Of a stretch of 5,789 nucleotides of DNA, positions 5,596 to 5,789 are shown piece by piece. Numbering within the stretch: position 1 is the stretch's first letter; the number at the start of each line of letters is the position of its first letter. The stretch lies in the NCBI GenBank assembly GCA_014523485.1, contig JAATVK010000186.1:1-5789 (forward strand). Direction: 5' to 3'. This DNA is from Nitrososphaerales archaeon TH5894 (GTDB taxonomy: Archaea; Thermoproteota; Nitrososphaeria; Nitrososphaerales; Nitrososphaeraceae). Both the position numbers and the translations under genes were made by a program. The notes under the pieces are model-generated. The model made no database searches and was not told the DNA's origin. It was given only the letters and a program-made list of their open reading frames with translations.

Positions 5596-5601
5596 TAATG
5601 T

Positions 5602-5789
5602 ATGAAAATAACGATCTATAGTTTTCTATTTCTTACAATACTTGTAGCCTCAATATCACTATTTACCAATACAAATGCACAATTAAAACCTAATGTTAAG
5701 GTTTCACCTACTTGTGGTGATACTAGTGGATATGGCATGGAGTTAAATGTAAATGGCTTCGAACCTAATAGCAATGTTGGTTGGAAATT
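5602..5789 (+). CDS. Secreted protein, N-terminal part (runs off the window)
   Basis: Sixty-two codons are visible before the window ends, and the 3' end is missing. The N-terminus is a classic Sec signal peptide: a Lys at residue 2, a hydrophobic core (about 5-21) and a TNTNA|Q cleavage site after residue 26. The exported part begins with a short linker, then VSPTCGDTSGYGMELNVNGF (34-53), continuing EPNSNVGWK. A Cys-Gly segment followed by a strand and NGF-x-PNSNVGW resembles beta-sandwich repeat modules that I recall from secreted or surface proteins of soil ammonia-oxidising archaea; this is from memory, not a search. The function is probably structural or adhesive outside the cell. The ATG at 5602 is certain enough because an in-frame TAA lies just upstream (5596-5598). 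TATA-like boxes precede it closely, and no ribosome-binding site is visible. Confidence 0.75.
   Translation, partial: MKITIYSFLFLTILVASISLFTNTNAQLKPNVKVSPTCGDTSGYGMELNVNGFEPNSNVGWK

Larger units (their letters stand above)
4518..5601. other. Gene-poor, A+T-rich spacer of about 1.1 kb
   Basis: No complete gene of normal length is evident here on either strand. The stretch holds the promoter of the zinc-ribbon gene, a tandem 16-bp repeat (4658-4689), a dispersed 24-bp repeat (5001-5024 and 5305-5328), an orphan TATA-like box CTATATAAATAA (5141-5152), and the promoter of the secreted-protein gene. Several open stretches of 34-60 codons occur on both strands, but at this base composition runs of that length are expected by chance. 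It may be regulatory spacer, host an unrecognised RNA, or be the eroded remains of former genes. Confidence 0.6.

Noticed and set aside
4518..5601. CRISPR array or intact insertion sequence in the long spacer
   Set aside because: The repeats are only two copies, not regularly spaced, and no cas gene, transposase or terminal inverted repeats were seen.

Overview
The window looks like chromosomal DNA from an ammonia-oxidising archaeon of the Nitrososphaeria (Thaumarchaeota), possibly near Nitrosocosmicus/Nitrososphaera. This rests on a Hel308 DNA-repair helicase, a eukaryote-like (Alg7/DPAGT1-type) dolichyl-phosphate sugar-1-phosphate transferase, an archaeal class II tRNA start (GCCGGGGTA), strong A+T richness, TATA-like boxes close to start codons with few Shine-Dalgarno sites, and a secreted protein of a type I associate with soil thaumarchaea. 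Genus is inference only.

Layout. Positions 1-72 (minus) hold the 5' part of a tRNA-Ser(CGA) gene that leaves the window on the left. Its D-loop is enlarged and its anticodon stem does not close, so an intron or a broken copy is likely. A divergent promoter region (73-265) separates it from hel308 (266-2551, plus). After a T-rich putative terminator come the Alg7/AglH-type transferase (about 2662-3690) and, one base later, an 80-residue two-helix membrane protein (3692-3934), which reads as a two-gene operon. Next is an unrecognised 82-residue acidic protein (4010-4258) with an octaglutamate tract written as a GAG microsatellite. It converges on a 76-residue GTG-started zinc-ribbon-like protein (4287-4517, minus).

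Positions 4518-5601 are a gene-poor, very A+T-rich stretch of about 1.1 kb. It holds palindromes, a tandem 16-bp repeat, a dispersed 24-bp repeat pair and short open stretches that may be decayed coding sequence. At 5602 a secreted protein with a clear signal peptide begins and runs off the right edge.

Function. Hel308 acts at stalled replication forks. The transferase would start N-glycan assembly on dolichyl phosphate at the membrane, and its small membrane neighbour may be a partner. The secreted protein at the right edge is a possible glycosylation client, but nothing in the sequence links the two. I see no CRISPR array, intact transposase, or convincing defence or novel multi-gene system. 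The most unusual items are the interrupted tRNA, the low-complexity insertion in Hel308, and the GAG tract that doubles as an ideal ribosome-binding site for an overlapping reading frame.
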